46,640 nucleotides of DNA, from positions 1 through 46,640 of the forward strand of contig JAKQKF010000074.1 in assembly GCA_029560815.1 (NCBI GenBank), written 5' to 3'. Below the pieces are notes generated by a model, which saw only the letters and a list, made by a program, of their open reading frames with translations, made no database searches and was not told where the DNA came from. The DNA is from a bacterium. Its GTDB lineage: Bacteria > KSB1 > UBA2214. Below, in pieces: positions 25,810 to 34,408 of the stretch (the stretch's first letter is position 1; the number at the start of each line of letters is the position of its first letter). Position numbers and translations under genes: made by a program.

Positions 25810-26928
25810 TTACAGCCGGGCGGCGACGGCGCGGGCAACGTCGAGACTTGTGCTCGTGCCGCCCATATCATAGGTGCGCACCATCGCTTCGGCAATCACC
25901 TCCGCGCAGGCCTTTTCCAGCCGCTCCGCCATCCCGTTCTCACCGAGCCAGTCGAGCATCAGCTTGACCGTGAAGAGCATCGCCATAGGATTGACCTTGT
26001 ACTGCCCGGCGTATTTCGGCGCCGAACCATGCGTCGGCTCAAAAACGGCATAGTTGTCGCCGATATTGCCGCTGGAGCTGAATCCCAGTCCGCCGATCAA
26101 CTGCGCACAGAGATCGGAGATGATGTCGCCGAAAAGATTGGTGGTGACCAGCACCCCGTAATCCTGGGGATTCTTGATCAGCCACATGCACATGGCGTCA
26201 ATGTTCGCCTCCCAGAGGGTAATGCCGGGATACTCCGCGGCGATCTTGCGCGCCTCGCGCACCATCAGGCCGCTGGTCTCGCGCACCACGTTGGGCTTTT
26301 CCACGACGGTCACTGTTTTATAGCCGTACTTTTTGGCATATTCAAAGGCGTCGCGGATAATATTTCGGCAGCCCTGACGGGTGTTGATGCGCAGGGAAAC
26401 CGCGATGTCCTCAAGCGGGACCGATTCAAAGCGCTTCATCTTTTTGTTGTGCTTGACCAGGGTCTCCATCACCTCCCCCGGCAGGGGGTGAAACTCAACC
26501 CCGGCATAAAGATCTTCGGTGTTTTCACGAAAGACGACGATATCGATATCATCGCGGAAATTGAGGGGATTGCCTTTGTAGGCTTTGCATGGCCGCAGGT
26601 TGGTGCGCAGATTGAACTCCTGCCGCAGCCGGACGATCGGACTGGCATAGACAAAACCCTTGCCCTTCAGTTCCGGAGCCAGTTCAGCCTCGGCCTCTTC
26701 CTTGGGTTTGGAGGTGATGGCGCCGAAAAGGGCGCAGTCGGTATTTCTGAGCAATTCAGTCGTCCGCTTGGGCAGGGGATCGCCCTCCTGACACCAGAAC
26801 TCCCAGCCGATGTCACCATGCGTGTACTCCGCATCCAGACCCAGCTTGTCCAGGACGATTTGTGCGGCATCCATGACATCCTTGCCGATCCCGTCGCCCG
26901 GCAGCAGCGCAATTTTGTACTTCGCCAT
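25810..26928 (-). CDS. Isocitrate/isopropylmalate dehydrogenase family enzyme, probably NAD-dependent isocitrate dehydrogenase
   Basis: 372 residues covering the whole family fold, from LLPGDGIGKDV to the end. Family motifs include VRLRQEFNLRTNLRP (substrate Arg residues), RENTEDLYAGVEFH, the metal-binding DIISDLCAQLIGGLG and the cofactor loop EPTHGSAPKYAGQ. The RENTEDLYAGVE block is more typical of isocitrate dehydrogenase than of isopropylmalate dehydrogenase, but homoisocitrate or tartrate/malate-type activities cannot be excluded from sequence alone. No leu genes are nearby. AAAAGGA lies 8 nt before the ATG. Confidence 0.87.
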   Translation of the reverse strand: MAKYKIALLPGDGIGKDVMDAAQIVLDKLGLDAEYTHGDIGWEFWCQEGDPLPKRTTELLRNTDCALFGAITSKPKEEAEAELAPELKGKGFVYASPIVRLRQEFNLRTNLRPCKAYKGNPLNFRDDIDIVVFRENTEDLYAGVEFHPLPGEVMETLVKHNKKMKRFESVPLEDIAVSLRINTRQGCRNIIRDAFEYAKKYGYKTVTVVEKPNVVRETSGLMVREARKIAAEYPGITLWEANIDAMCMWLIKNPQDYGVLVTTNLFGDIISDLCAQLIGGLGFSSSGNIGDNYAVFEPTHGSAPKYAGQYKVNPMAMLFTVKLMLDWLGENGMAERLEKACAEVIAEAMVRTYDMGGTSTSLDVARAVAARL

Positions 26929-27022
26929 CGTTCGCGTCCTTTTGATTATCCAGTTGTTGTTTGAGGGATAGTATAAAATTCTAGTTTACTTAATTTTCCA
27001 TGATGAAGCAAGTGAAAAAAGA

Positions 27023-27937
27023 TCAGGAACCGATGGATAATGAAAAACGGTGCGCCCGCCCCAGCTCTTCCTGAAAGGGGACAAAGGCATAGTCGATCCA
27101 GAACCGGCCCGCATGCAGGCCAAACCCGGCGCTAAAGTCCCGCGATTCATAGCCCGTCTGATAACCCGCCCTCAGTGCCAGCATCTCCAGCGGCCTGATC
27201 TCGGCGCCGACATGCAGATGCCCCGTCTGATGGCGGGTGGAGACGTATTCTGCGCTTACCAGCCACGGCGCCTCTTCCATGCCGAAAGGCAGGGTATAGG
27301 CGAACCCCGCCCGCAGCGTACGCGGCAGGGTGACCTCTTCTTCCGCCATGTCCCGCGTGGCGCCCAGGTGCTGCACGACCACTCCGGCGGTCATCCCCGG
27401 CAGCGGCGTCCGGTAGTGCGCGCCCAGGTCGAGACTGAAACCGCTGGCGCTCTCGGTATAGATCTTTTCGTTGAGATAGCGCAGATTGAGCCCGAGCGCC
27501 AGATTCTCCCCCAGGCGTCGGGCAAGAGTGGCGCCAATCACAACGTCATGGGCCGAAAAAGTGCTCAGGGGATCCTCGGTCGGATAGAGGCGCTGCTCGA
27601 TGCCCGGCACCGTGACAACGACAGCGTGCAGGCCGAAATTAAGCAGCCTGGCCGGAAAGAGCACGGCCGCAGCATCGTGGCTCACATCCTGGATCCATTC
27701 ATTGTGGGCCAGATGGGCCTGGAACGAGGTCACCGCAGCAGCACCCGCCGGATTCCAGAAAGAGGCGGCCGCATCTCCCGGCACCGCGGTGAAAGCCTCT
27801 CCCATGGCGGAAGCCCGGGCGCCGGCGCCGATCTGCAGCACTGCAAATCCACTCTCCCACTGCCCCCTCACCACCGCAGCCCCCGCAAGCATAAGCAGGA
27901 GCACCATCGCCGCTATTTCAGTCTTGAATCTCATCAT
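27023..27937 (-). CDS. PorV/PorQ-family outer-membrane beta-barrel protein (first of two)
   Basis: 304 residues with a signal peptide ending near residue 25 (VRGQ). The mature N-terminus carries the family signature AVLQIGAGARASAMGEAFTAV followed by SFWNPAGAA, and the rest alternates in beta strands as in an outer-membrane barrel. PorV is the shuttle that receives type IX cargo in Bacteroidota; homologues in other FCB phyla are assumed to do the same. An ATG three bases downstream (27934) is an equally good start. It is the last gene of the 31556-27023 operon. Confidence 0.88.
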   Translation of the reverse strand: MMRFKTEIAAMVLLLMLAGAAVVRGQWESGFAVLQIGAGARASAMGEAFTAVPGDAAASFWNPAGAAAVTSFQAHLAHNEWIQDVSHDAAAVLFPARLLNFGLHAVVVTVPGIEQRLYPTEDPLSTFSAHDVVIGATLARRLGENLALGLNLRYLNEKIYTESASGFSLDLGAHYRTPLPGMTAGVVVQHLGATRDMAEEEVTLPRTLRAGFAYTLPFGMEEAPWLVSAEYVSTRHQTGHLHVGAEIRPLEMLALRAGYQTGYESRDFSAGFGLHAGRFWIDYAFVPFQEELGRAHRFSLSIGS

Positions 27938-27964
27938 CCAATCCCGTCCATTTTTCTGTTGTAT

Positions 27965-28939
27965 TTAAAAACTCACATGCCACGCAAAGATATGATCCGC
28001 CCGCGGGCCGTCGCCCGGCGCGGCATAGGCGTAATTGAGCGCCATCGTTTTGCCGTACACCTGCAGGTTGCAGCCGAGTCCGAAGGTGAGCTGTCCATCA
28101 TCCAGACCGGCGCGCAGCGCGCCGACCGCCGGCAGGGCGGCCTCCGCCCCGAAATGGTAGCGCGGATTCTGTTCCTTGGCATCCTCGGTCTCTGCGGTCA
28201 GCAGCAGCCACTGCACCGGGGGGCGGTAAGCCACGGCCAGACGCAGCGTGCGCGGGAACCGGTCATTGACACTGGTGCCGCGCTCCCACACCTTCTCGGT
28301 GTTCCATGTATATTTGGAGAGATTGTCCCGCAGGACCAGCCCCAGGCTGAGCGCCTTGAACGGCGCATAATAGGCGCCGAAATCGACTCCCAGTCCCATC
28401 GAAGTGACGGCGGATTCGTCATTGTTGATGCCGGGCATTCTGGCGTAGAGGATCTTGCCATTGACGCCGACCGAGATCTTTTCGGCGGGACTCAAGGCGA
28501 AAGAGAGGAAAAAGGCATTCTCGGAGAAAGAGTACTCACCGGTCGGGTTGCCGGCCAGATCGCGGCCATCGATCTCATCGACACCGGCGTGGATCCAGGC
28601 CAGGCCGAAACCGGCGCGCAGGGGATTGTGCTCCTCCCCGTCATCCGATTTGGGCCGGAGCGGCTGGGCATAGCCGATGAAATCGAGCTTGCGGTCGAGC
28701 GGCAGAAAGGCGTAAGAGAGAGCCGCCTGACGGCCGGGCAGATGCGGCAGCAGGGCCGGATTGTAGACCCCGGCAAAGGCATCCTCCGGCACGGCGGAAA
28801 AGGCGTCACCCATGGCCTTGGCCCGGGCGCCGATGCCCATACGCAGAAAAGCCCCCGCATATCCACCATCACCCTCCGAAGCCGCCGCACCTTGCACCAC
28901 CATGAGCAGCAGGAGGGCGATCATGCCAAATCTCTTCAT
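27965..28939 (-). CDS. PorV/PorQ-family outer-membrane beta-barrel protein (second of two)
   Basis: 324 residues from ATG 28939, which has GAGGA 5 nt upstream; a TTG 12 bases earlier is rejected. Signal peptide to about residue 20. The family motif reads AFLRMGIGARAKAMGDAFSAV, then GVYNPALLPHLPG, with a beta-rich barrel body. It is a diverged paralogue of the next gene and lies 23 bp after the propeller gene. Its role is presumably in outer-membrane transfer or anchoring of sorted cargo. Confidence 0.88.
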   Translation of the reverse strand: MKRFGMIALLLLMVVQGAAASEGDGGYAGAFLRMGIGARAKAMGDAFSAVPEDAFAGVYNPALLPHLPGRQAALSYAFLPLDRKLDFIGYAQPLRPKSDDGEEHNPLRAGFGLAWIHAGVDEIDGRDLAGNPTGEYSFSENAFFLSFALSPAEKISVGVNGKILYARMPGINNDESAVTSMGLGVDFGAYYAPFKALSLGLVLRDNLSKYTWNTEKVWERGTSVNDRFPRTLRLAVAYRPPVQWLLLTAETEDAKEQNPRYHFGAEAALPAVGALRAGLDDGQLTFGLGCNLQVYGKTMALNYAYAAPGDGPRADHIFAWHVSF

Positions 28940-28962
28940 AAAGTTCCTCAATCCTGACCAGT

Positions 28963-30393
28963 CTAGTTAATGATCAACACCTTGCCCCAGTAGGTGCCGT
29001 CGCCCTCGATCTCGAGGCTGTAGAAATAGGCGCCGTTGGCCACCAGGTCGCCATAATCGTTGCGGCCGTTCCAGAGCTCGGCGCATTCGGCGGGACCAGT
29101 GCGATACTCGCCATCGATAACCGTGGCGACCAATTCCATGGCAAAATCGAAGACCTTGACCGTCACCCGGGCCGCCGCCCTGGTGTTGTACTGGAAGCGG
29201 ACATAGCCGTCCCCCCCGATCTGGTTCTGCCGCATCGGCGAGAAGGGATTGGGATAGGCATAGGTGCGCTTTTCACCGCCCCTGCCCGTGGGCACAAAGG
29301 CGCGATAGATCTCCCAGGTGAAGCCGTTGTCGGAGGTGCGGGCCAGGCCGTCGGCCATCCCCGCCCAGAGCGTGCCGTCCTGCGCATAGGCGGAATAGGC
29401 CTCGGTGCCGAGGACGCGTTCGCCGTCACGGGCATCCCGCATGGGCGGGTAGAGGTACCAGCTCTCACCCAGATCGTTCGACACAAACAGGCCGTTGTCC
29501 GCGGCCACATAGACGACCGAATCATCAAAGGCAAAGTTGTGCGCCTTTTCATCGCGCAAAAAGGTCTTCCAGGTGAGGCCGCCGTCCAGCGAGCGCGAGA
29601 CCGCGTTATATTCCGTCTCGCCCTCGGCGACCCAGGTGGCTCCCCAGATGATATCCCGGCCGCCTGTCTGCTGGCAGCCCAGGGCGACGACAAAATTACC
29701 CGAAATGGGTTCCGGCTGGCTGACGTGGGTCAGATTCCGCCAGGTCGCGCCGTTATCCGTGCTCTTGTTGACCCCCTCGGCCGTGCCGATCCAGAGCGCA
29801 CCGCCGGCGGCGGCCGCGGAGAATCCGCGATGGTTGTACTTGCCGTAAGGGTCAAAGTTGAAGGTGTCCGGCGCCGCCTCCACCCAGCTCAGCCCCCAGT
29901 CCGGGGATTTGAGCACACCGCCGCCGTAGGAGACGATCCAGACCGTGCTGGCGTTGACGGCGATGTCGTAGGTGAGGTTCTGAATCGGAGTGGGACCCGG
30001 CTGCGGGGAGTGGCGCCAGGTTTCGCCGCTGTCGAAGGAAAAGCTGATGCCAGTCCCCTTGGGCAGCGCTGCGGGATCGGCGGCGGTGACTGTATCGGTC
30101 GCAGTGGCGACGATGACGGTGTCGCCGTGAGCCCAGAGCGCTGCGACACTGCCATGACCCAGTCCTTGCGCTGGAGTATAGCTGACGAATTGACCGGTAG
30201 CCAGGTCCAGCCGGCTCAGGCCGTTGCCGGTCCCCAGCCAGAGATGCCCGCCGCTGCGGGCGATATCGGTGATGCCGTTGCCCGCCAGGCCGCTCTTCGG
30301 GAGGGCTCCCGAAATACGGTGGGTGGTGATCACACCCGCGCCGAGGGCCGCAGGCGCCAGCAGGGCGATGAGCCAAAATCTTCTCATTTTCAT
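28963..30393 (-). CDS. Secreted beta-propeller protein with T9SS-type sorting tail
   Basis: 476 residues with a signal peptide of about 18 residues. Repeats of the two-component-regulator-propeller/BNR type are visible: GNGLSRLDLATG, SFDSGETW, SPDWGLSWVE, STDNGATWRNL, SLDGGLTWKTF, SNDLGESWYLY and TSDNGFTWEIY, which give a seven-bladed propeller of sialidase-like Asp-box form. From about residue 378 comes a YPNPFSP domain with WNGRNDYGDLVANGAYFYSL and the end WGKVLIIN, the sorting signal type. The start codon overlaps the stop of the upstream lipoprotein gene (ATGA). No catalytic residues are recognised, so it is more likely a binding or sensor-like surface protein. Confidence 0.85.
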   Translation of the reverse strand: MKMRRFWLIALLAPAALGAGVITTHRISGALPKSGLAGNGITDIARSGGHLWLGTGNGLSRLDLATGQFVSYTPAQGLGHGSVAALWAHGDTVIVATATDTVTAADPAALPKGTGISFSFDSGETWRHSPQPGPTPIQNLTYDIAVNASTVWIVSYGGGVLKSPDWGLSWVEAAPDTFNFDPYGKYNHRGFSAAAAGGALWIGTAEGVNKSTDNGATWRNLTHVSQPEPISGNFVVALGCQQTGGRDIIWGATWVAEGETEYNAVSRSLDGGLTWKTFLRDEKAHNFAFDDSVVYVAADNGLFVSNDLGESWYLYPPMRDARDGERVLGTEAYSAYAQDGTLWAGMADGLARTSDNGFTWEIYRAFVPTGRGGEKRTYAYPNPFSPMRQNQIGGDGYVRFQYNTRAAARVTVKVFDFAMELVATVIDGEYRTGPAECAELWNGRNDYGDLVANGAYFYSLEIEGDGTYWGKVLIIN

Positions 30394-31556
30394 CGTGCAA
30401 CCGTCTCATCAGTTAGTGTGATCGTATGGGTCAGCAGCTCGCTTTGATTGCCGGCCCAGTCCTCGGCGACGAGGGTTAGCCGGTAGACCCCGAGCGGTTT
30501 GGAAGGGTCGAAGATAACCGTCATCGAATAGACGCCGTCCTTCGCCGTCAGATCGCCGCGATAGCCCAGGTCCCAGCGGCTGATGTCGAGCGCCAGACCA
30601 TTGTCATACATCACGAAGGGGTTATTGTTAAAACCGCTGCCGTCCGGATTATAGGCGCGCAGGAGAACCCGGTTGATATCCGGCAGGCCCTGCGGTTCAT
30701 CGATCCGCACCGAGACCAGGTGGCTGGAAGAACCCGCGGCCGGCCGCTGGACCACCGCCGGAGCGGTGAGCTCGGTCAGGAGCGGCGCGCCGTTGACGAT
30801 GACCAGCAGGGCGCTCCGGGCAGGGCTGCGCTGGCCGGATTTGTCCACGGCCACAATCCTGATTGTGTAGGCGCCGCTTTTACGGGCGCCAAAGGTGCGA
30901 TCCACCGCCAGTGAAAAGATGTTGTCACCGGCAGCCGGATCACCATGGGAGCCGTCATCGTAGAGCAGGGTGTCGAAGGAAGCCTTGCCCTCGGCGCTGC
31001 CGGTGAGCTCGACGCGGGCGACGTCGCCGGGGCCGCTGGAATCGACGACCACGGCCTGCAGGAGCAGGCTCCCGGCAAAACCGCTGCGAAGGGTGTCAGG
31101 GAGGATGTTCTGCTCAACGACCGGCGCGCGCAGGTCGCCTGAGTTGCGCGTCAGGATCAGCGGCTCTCCCACAGCCCGGCCGTCCCGGCTGGCCTGAAAG
31201 CGCAGCTCGTACTCCCGGAAGCCGGGAATGACCGGCTGCCAGAGGATCCGCTGCGTGAAGATGTTGTCAAAGGCCACCACATCTCCGTCGCCGGCATGGC
31301 GTGCCCCCCCGTCGTCGTAGAGATAGAAACGCTGTTCAGCTGCGCTGGTTCCACCTGGTACCGCCTCCAGCAGGACTGAATCCACTCCGCCCGACGCGGC
31401 GATTTCGACCCGGTAGAGCAGCTGCGGCCCCAGCACTTCAGGCAGTGTGGCCTCCCCCAGCACCACCTCTTCGCGTGCGGGCGGAGTGGGCAGTTCACGC
31501 TTGCCGCAGCCCGCCAGGATTAGCAGGGGCAGAGAGAGCAAGATCAATCGACGCAT
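30390..31556 (-). CDS. Lipoprotein with repeated Asp-rich beta modules
   Basis: 388 residues. The lipobox is LILAGC (Cys17). The mature protein has three related modules with a Ca-binding-like signature: YDDGGARHAGDGDVVAFDN, YDDGSHGDPAAGDNIFS and YDNGLALDIS...TAKDGVYS, interleaved with immunoglobulin-like strands (IRIVAVDKSGQRSP, LTLVAEDWAGNQSE). These resemble choice-of-anchor X type domains. It is the first gene of the operon with the propeller protein and the two PorV-like barrels, which suggests an outer-membrane anchoring role. Its start codon is 17 nt after the T-tract of a strong terminator. Confidence 0.85.
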   Translation of the reverse strand: MRRLILLSLPLLILAGCGKRELPTPPAREEVVLGEATLPEVLGPQLLYRVEIAASGGVDSVLLEAVPGGTSAAEQRFYLYDDGGARHAGDGDVVAFDNIFTQRILWQPVIPGFREYELRFQASRDGRAVGEPLILTRNSGDLRAPVVEQNILPDTLRSGFAGSLLLQAVVVDSSGPGDVARVELTGSAEGKASFDTLLYDDGSHGDPAAGDNIFSLAVDRTFGARKSGAYTIRIVAVDKSGQRSPARSALLVIVNGAPLLTELTAPAVVQRPAAGSSSHLVSVRIDEPQGLPDINRVLLRAYNPDGSGFNNNPFVMYDNGLALDISRWDLGYRGDLTAKDGVYSMTVIFDPSKPLGVYRLTLVAEDWAGNQSELLTHTITLTDETVAR

Positions 31557-31573
31557 GATAATCCCTGTAGGTT

Positions 31574-31634
31574 AAAAAAAAATCCGAATGACCCGGGCGA
31601 CGATGGTGCGCGCACTTCACCCGGCTTCATTCGG
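31574..31634 (-). terminator. Strong intrinsic terminator directly upstream of the secretion operon
   Basis: On the minus strand: arms CCGAATGA / TCATTCGG plus an inner 5-bp stem CCGGG/CCCGG across a 1x2 internal loop, followed by A and nine T (31582-31574). The loop contains the palindrome GTGCGCGCAC (31606-31615). It closes the unit that begins near 40159, but also stands in the leader of the gene at 31556. Confidence 0.75.
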
Positions 31635-31752
31635 ACAAGTTTAAAAAAGCGCCTTAACCATTCGTCAAAGAAATCACTATGGAAAATCACACAATAAAAA
31701 TCTTTAACGAAGGCAAATAGGCGTACTCCTTGTCGATTCAATAAGATATTAT

Positions 31753-31781
31753 AAAATAAACACAAAAATCAAATTAGTCAA
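31753..31781 (-). promoter_or_regulatory. Possible promoter upstream of the terminator/leader
   Basis: Minus strand TTGACT (31781-31776, overlapping the stop codon of the HAD gene), a 17-nt spacer and TATTTT (31758-31753); a perfect TATAAT at 31753-31748 is adjacent. If used, it yields a leader of about 190 nt that contains the terminator. Confidence 0.35.
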
Positions 31782-32428
31782 GCAATTTTTGGCCCGGATT
31801 CCAGCCACCCCAGCAGAGCGGCATGATCGGGCAGGATCAGATCGGCCTGCTGAAGATAGCCGGGGGCGAGGGTCGTTTGCAAAGCGACGCAGTAAAGCCC
31901 GGCACCGCTGGCGGCGCGGATGCCCATCGGCGCATTCTCGACCACCACACAGGCCGCGTGCGGCAAACCGAAATAAGCCACAGCCGACAGATAGGGATCG
32001 GGATGCGGCTTGGGCCGCGCATAGTCCCCTTCGCAGAAAAGGGCATCGAACCGCGCGCTCGTCTCCCCCAGAACATGGTGCAGGTTCTGCCGGTTCGTCC
32101 CGGTCACCACCGCCGTCCGGATCCCGGCGCGATGGGCAAAATCGAGGATCTCCACCACACCCGCGTAAAGCTCCGGTTTCGGCTGCCCGCGGAACCAGCT
32201 GTTCTTGAGTTCCGCGAGCCGGCGCGCTTCCTCTTCACCAACCGGCTTGCCGGCGGCGGCGCACATCTCCAGAGCGATGCGCCAGGCCGGCTCCCCCTCA
32301 TGGCTGCGCAGAACCAGAGGGTCCGGTTGGACCCCGAGCGGAGGCAGCACCACCTGCCAGCCCTGGAAATGGATGTCGATCGAGTTGGAGATCACTCCGT
32401 CAAAATCGAAGAGCAGTGCTTCGATCAC
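31778..32428 (-). CDS. HAD-superfamily phosphatase, beta-phosphoglucomutase-like
   Basis: 216 residues with the four HAD motifs: nucleophile motif DFDGVISNS (Asp8/Asp10 by family), motif II VVTGTNRQN, Lys motif RPKPHPDPY and motif IV VVENAPMGIRAA. The helical cap between motifs I and II is of the beta-phosphoglucomutase/phosphonatase type. The start overlaps the tryptophanase stop by 4 bp, so translation is coupled. The substrate is unknown; given the neighbours, a phosphorylated vitamin B6 compound is one possibility (inference). Confidence 0.87.
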   Translation of the reverse strand: MIEALLFDFDGVISNSIDIHFQGWQVVLPPLGVQPDPLVLRSHEGEPAWRIALEMCAAAGKPVGEEEARRLAELKNSWFRGQPKPELYAGVVEILDFAHRAGIRTAVVTGTNRQNLHHVLGETSARFDALFCEGDYARPKPHPDPYLSAVAYFGLPHAACVVVENAPMGIRAASGAGLYCVALQTTLAPGYLQQADLILPDHAALLGWLESGPKIA

Positions 32429-33798
32429 TCGACCTCCTCGAGCCGCGCGGTGAAATGGCGCAGCAGCGCCGCTTCGTGCACCAGGCGCAGCCCCTTGATC
32501 TTTTCCCGGTTGCGGTAGATCTCGATGACCGCATCCGCCACATAGGCGAGATGCAGGGAGGTGTAGACCCGCCGCGGAATGGCCAGACGGACCAGCTCCA
32601 GGGTGGGATATTTCTCGCTGCCGTCGGCCTCCTTCTCACCGAACATCAGGCCGCCGATCTCGACGGCGCGGATGCCGGCTTCCCGGTAGAGCGCCACCAC
32701 CAGGGCCTGGGCCGGATAGTTTTCCCGCGGGATATGCGGCAAAATCGCACCGCCGTTGAGAAAGATGGCATGCCCGCCTGCGGGCTTGACAAAAGGCACG
32801 CCCGCCCGCTCGAGCCGATCACCCAGAGCGCGCACCTGGCCGATCCGGTAGGCGAGATAGGCCTCGTCCAGCCCCTCCACCAGTCCGCGGGCGATGGCTT
32901 CGAGATCACGCCCGGCCAGACCGCCATACGTGGGATAGCCCTCAAGCAGGATAAGCAGATTCTTCGCCTTCTCCGCCCACTCCTCATCGTTGAGCGCGAG
33001 AAATCCGCCGATGTTGACCAGGGCATCCTTCTTGGCGCTCATGGTGCAGCCGTCCGCATAAGAGAAGAGCTCGCGGGCGATCTCGGTGAGACTCTTGCCG
33101 CCATAGCCCGCCTCGCGCTCCTTGATGAAATAACAGTTCTCGGCGTAGCGGCAGGCATCGATGATGAAGGGGGTTTTGTATTTCCTGGCGATGGCGCTCA
33201 CCTGGCGGACATTTTCCATTGATACGGGCTGCCCGCCCGCGCTGTTGTTGGTCACGGTGATCATCACCAGAGGAATCTTGCCGGGGCCATGCACCTGGAA
33301 CGCCCTCTCCAGTTTGGCCGGATCCATGTTCCCCTTGAAGGGATGCTCCTTCTCCGGGAACATCGCTTCATCGATGACCAGGTCAAGGGGCACGCCCCGC
33401 TTGTGAAGAACATTGGCGCGCGTGGTATCGAAATGGATGTTATTGGGCACCAGATCGCCATCCTTGAGGGCGATGGAAAAGAGCAGGTTCTCGGCGGCGC
33501 GTCCCTGGTGGGTGGGAATGACATGCCGGAAGCCGAAGAGGGAGTGGATGGTCTCCTCGAAATGGTAATAATTTTTGCTGCCGGCGTAGGATTCGTCACC
33601 CATCATTATCCCGGCCCACTGATGGTCGCTCATCGCCGAAGTGCCGCTGTCAGTGAGCAGATCGACGTAGACACTCGCAGCGGGGAGCCCGAACACATTG
33701 AATCCCGCTTCACGGATGAGCTGGTCGCGCTCCTCGCGGGTGGTCCGACGCAGGGGTTCGACGACCTTGATCCGGAAAGGTTCAGCAGGGAAATCCAT
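32425..33798 (-). CDS. tnaA: Tryptophanase (PLP-dependent beta-lyase)
   Basis: 457 residues, aligned over its full length with the tryptophanase/tyrosine phenol-lyase family. The PLP-binding lysine is Lys257 in MSAKKDALVNIGG. Four positions known to separate the two activities point to tryptophanase: Asp124 (Thr in tyrosine phenol-lyase), Val379 and Ile381 in AVEIG (Met and Arg in the lyase) and His448 near the end (Phe in the lyase). It should split tryptophan into indole, pyruvate and ammonia. GAGG lies 4 nt before the ATG. No tnaC-like leader with Trp codons is seen upstream. Confidence 0.88.
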   Translation of the reverse strand: MDFPAEPFRIKVVEPLRRTTREERDQLIREAGFNVFGLPAASVYVDLLTDSGTSAMSDHQWAGIMMGDESYAGSKNYYHFEETIHSLFGFRHVIPTHQGRAAENLLFSIALKDGDLVPNNIHFDTTRANVLHKRGVPLDLVIDEAMFPEKEHPFKGNMDPAKLERAFQVHGPGKIPLVMITVTNNSAGGQPVSMENVRQVSAIARKYKTPFIIDACRYAENCYFIKEREAGYGGKSLTEIARELFSYADGCTMSAKKDALVNIGGFLALNDEEWAEKAKNLLILLEGYPTYGGLAGRDLEAIARGLVEGLDEAYLAYRIGQVRALGDRLERAGVPFVKPAGGHAIFLNGGAILPHIPRENYPAQALVVALYREAGIRAVEIGGLMFGEKEADGSEKYPTLELVRLAIPRRVYTSLHLAYVADAVIEIYRNREKIKGLRLVHEAALLRHFTARLEEVE

Positions 33799-33819
33799 AA
33801 AACCTCAATTCATCTACGG

Positions 33820-33857
33820 CTCCCTGCCCGGGCCGGTACGCCGGCCCATGAAGGGAG
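33820..33857. terminator. Large GC hairpin between HD and tryptophanase genes
   Basis: Inner stem GGGCCGG-TACG-CCGGCCC nested in CTCCCT / AGGGAG. No T-tract follows on either strand. It lies within the putative operon, so it may cause processing or partial termination rather than a full stop. Confidence 0.35.
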
Positions 33858-33865
33858 TTCCGGGT

Positions 33866-34399
33866 TCAACCCTTGAGGGGCTCGAAATTCATAAAGTCGG
33901 CATGATGAACGATGACCGCCTCCGGCGTACGGTAGCCGCCGTCGCCCTCTTTGGCATGGACGGCGATGATATGGACGATCTCATCCGGCAGCTGATGCTT
34001 TGCCGCCAGATTGGCGCCGCTGAAGGGGTGGCGCAGCAGCTTGCCGTTGCTGCTCTTCACGAATTTGCCCTCCACGCGCCGGTACTCGAGGAGCTTGCCG
34101 ATGTCGTGCAGCAGGCCGCCGCTGACGATGAGATCCATCGAGAGCGTGTAATAGGGGGCGTAGTGTCTGGCCAGGATATTGGCCGAAGCGATGGCGGTCT
34201 GGGTTACCGCCTGGACATGGGTGCGAAAGCTGACCTTGCAGTCGGGGATGAGCAGGGTGAAGGGGATCAGATCGAGATCCTCGACCTGCCAGCCGCCGAG
34301 CTGCAGCGCCTCCATCCAGCAGGCGAGGGTCTGGTCGCGCAACCCGGCCTCCCGGATGAGACCGAATTCAGGAAAGAGAGAGAGGAGTTTTTTTTCCAT
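33866..34399 (-). CDS. HD-domain metal-dependent phosphohydrolase
   Basis: 177 residues. The metal-binding HD pattern is complete: His61 in RTHVQAV, His98-Asp99 in GLLHDIGK, His124 in RHPFSG, His148 in IIAVHAKEG and Asp168 in VHHADF. This matches small soluble HD phosphohydrolases, which cleave phosphoesters of nucleotides or other metabolites. The gene starts 9 bp after the PdxJ-like gene and is followed by tryptophanase. The substrate is unknown. Confidence 0.82.
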   Translation of the reverse strand: MEKKLLSLFPEFGLIREAGLRDQTLACWMEALQLGGWQVEDLDLIPFTLLIPDCKVSFRTHVQAVTQTAIASANILARHYAPYYTLSMDLIVSGGLLHDIGKLLEYRRVEGKFVKSSNGKLLRHPFSGANLAAKHQLPDEIVHIIAVHAKEGDGGYRTPEAVIVHHADFMNFEPLKG

Positions 34400-34408
34400 T
34401 TTGTCCGC

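Noticed and set aside
27050..28957. 635-codon open frame on the plus strand, and similar long frames at 25639-26964, 35310-36857 and 16960-17715
   Set aside because: They lie antisense to well-supported genes with family motifs, have no domain content, and are expected in DNA of this GC content.
31660..31732. Nine-codon ORF starting TTG after AAGGAG in the 31557-31777 leader (minus strand)
   Set aside because: Too short and with a weak start codon; it could be a leader peptide of the attenuator, but nothing in the codons supports a specific control.
33840..33885. GGGTTCAACCC as part of a tRNA
   Set aside because: It is a simple hairpin at the 3' end of the HD gene without any other tRNA element.
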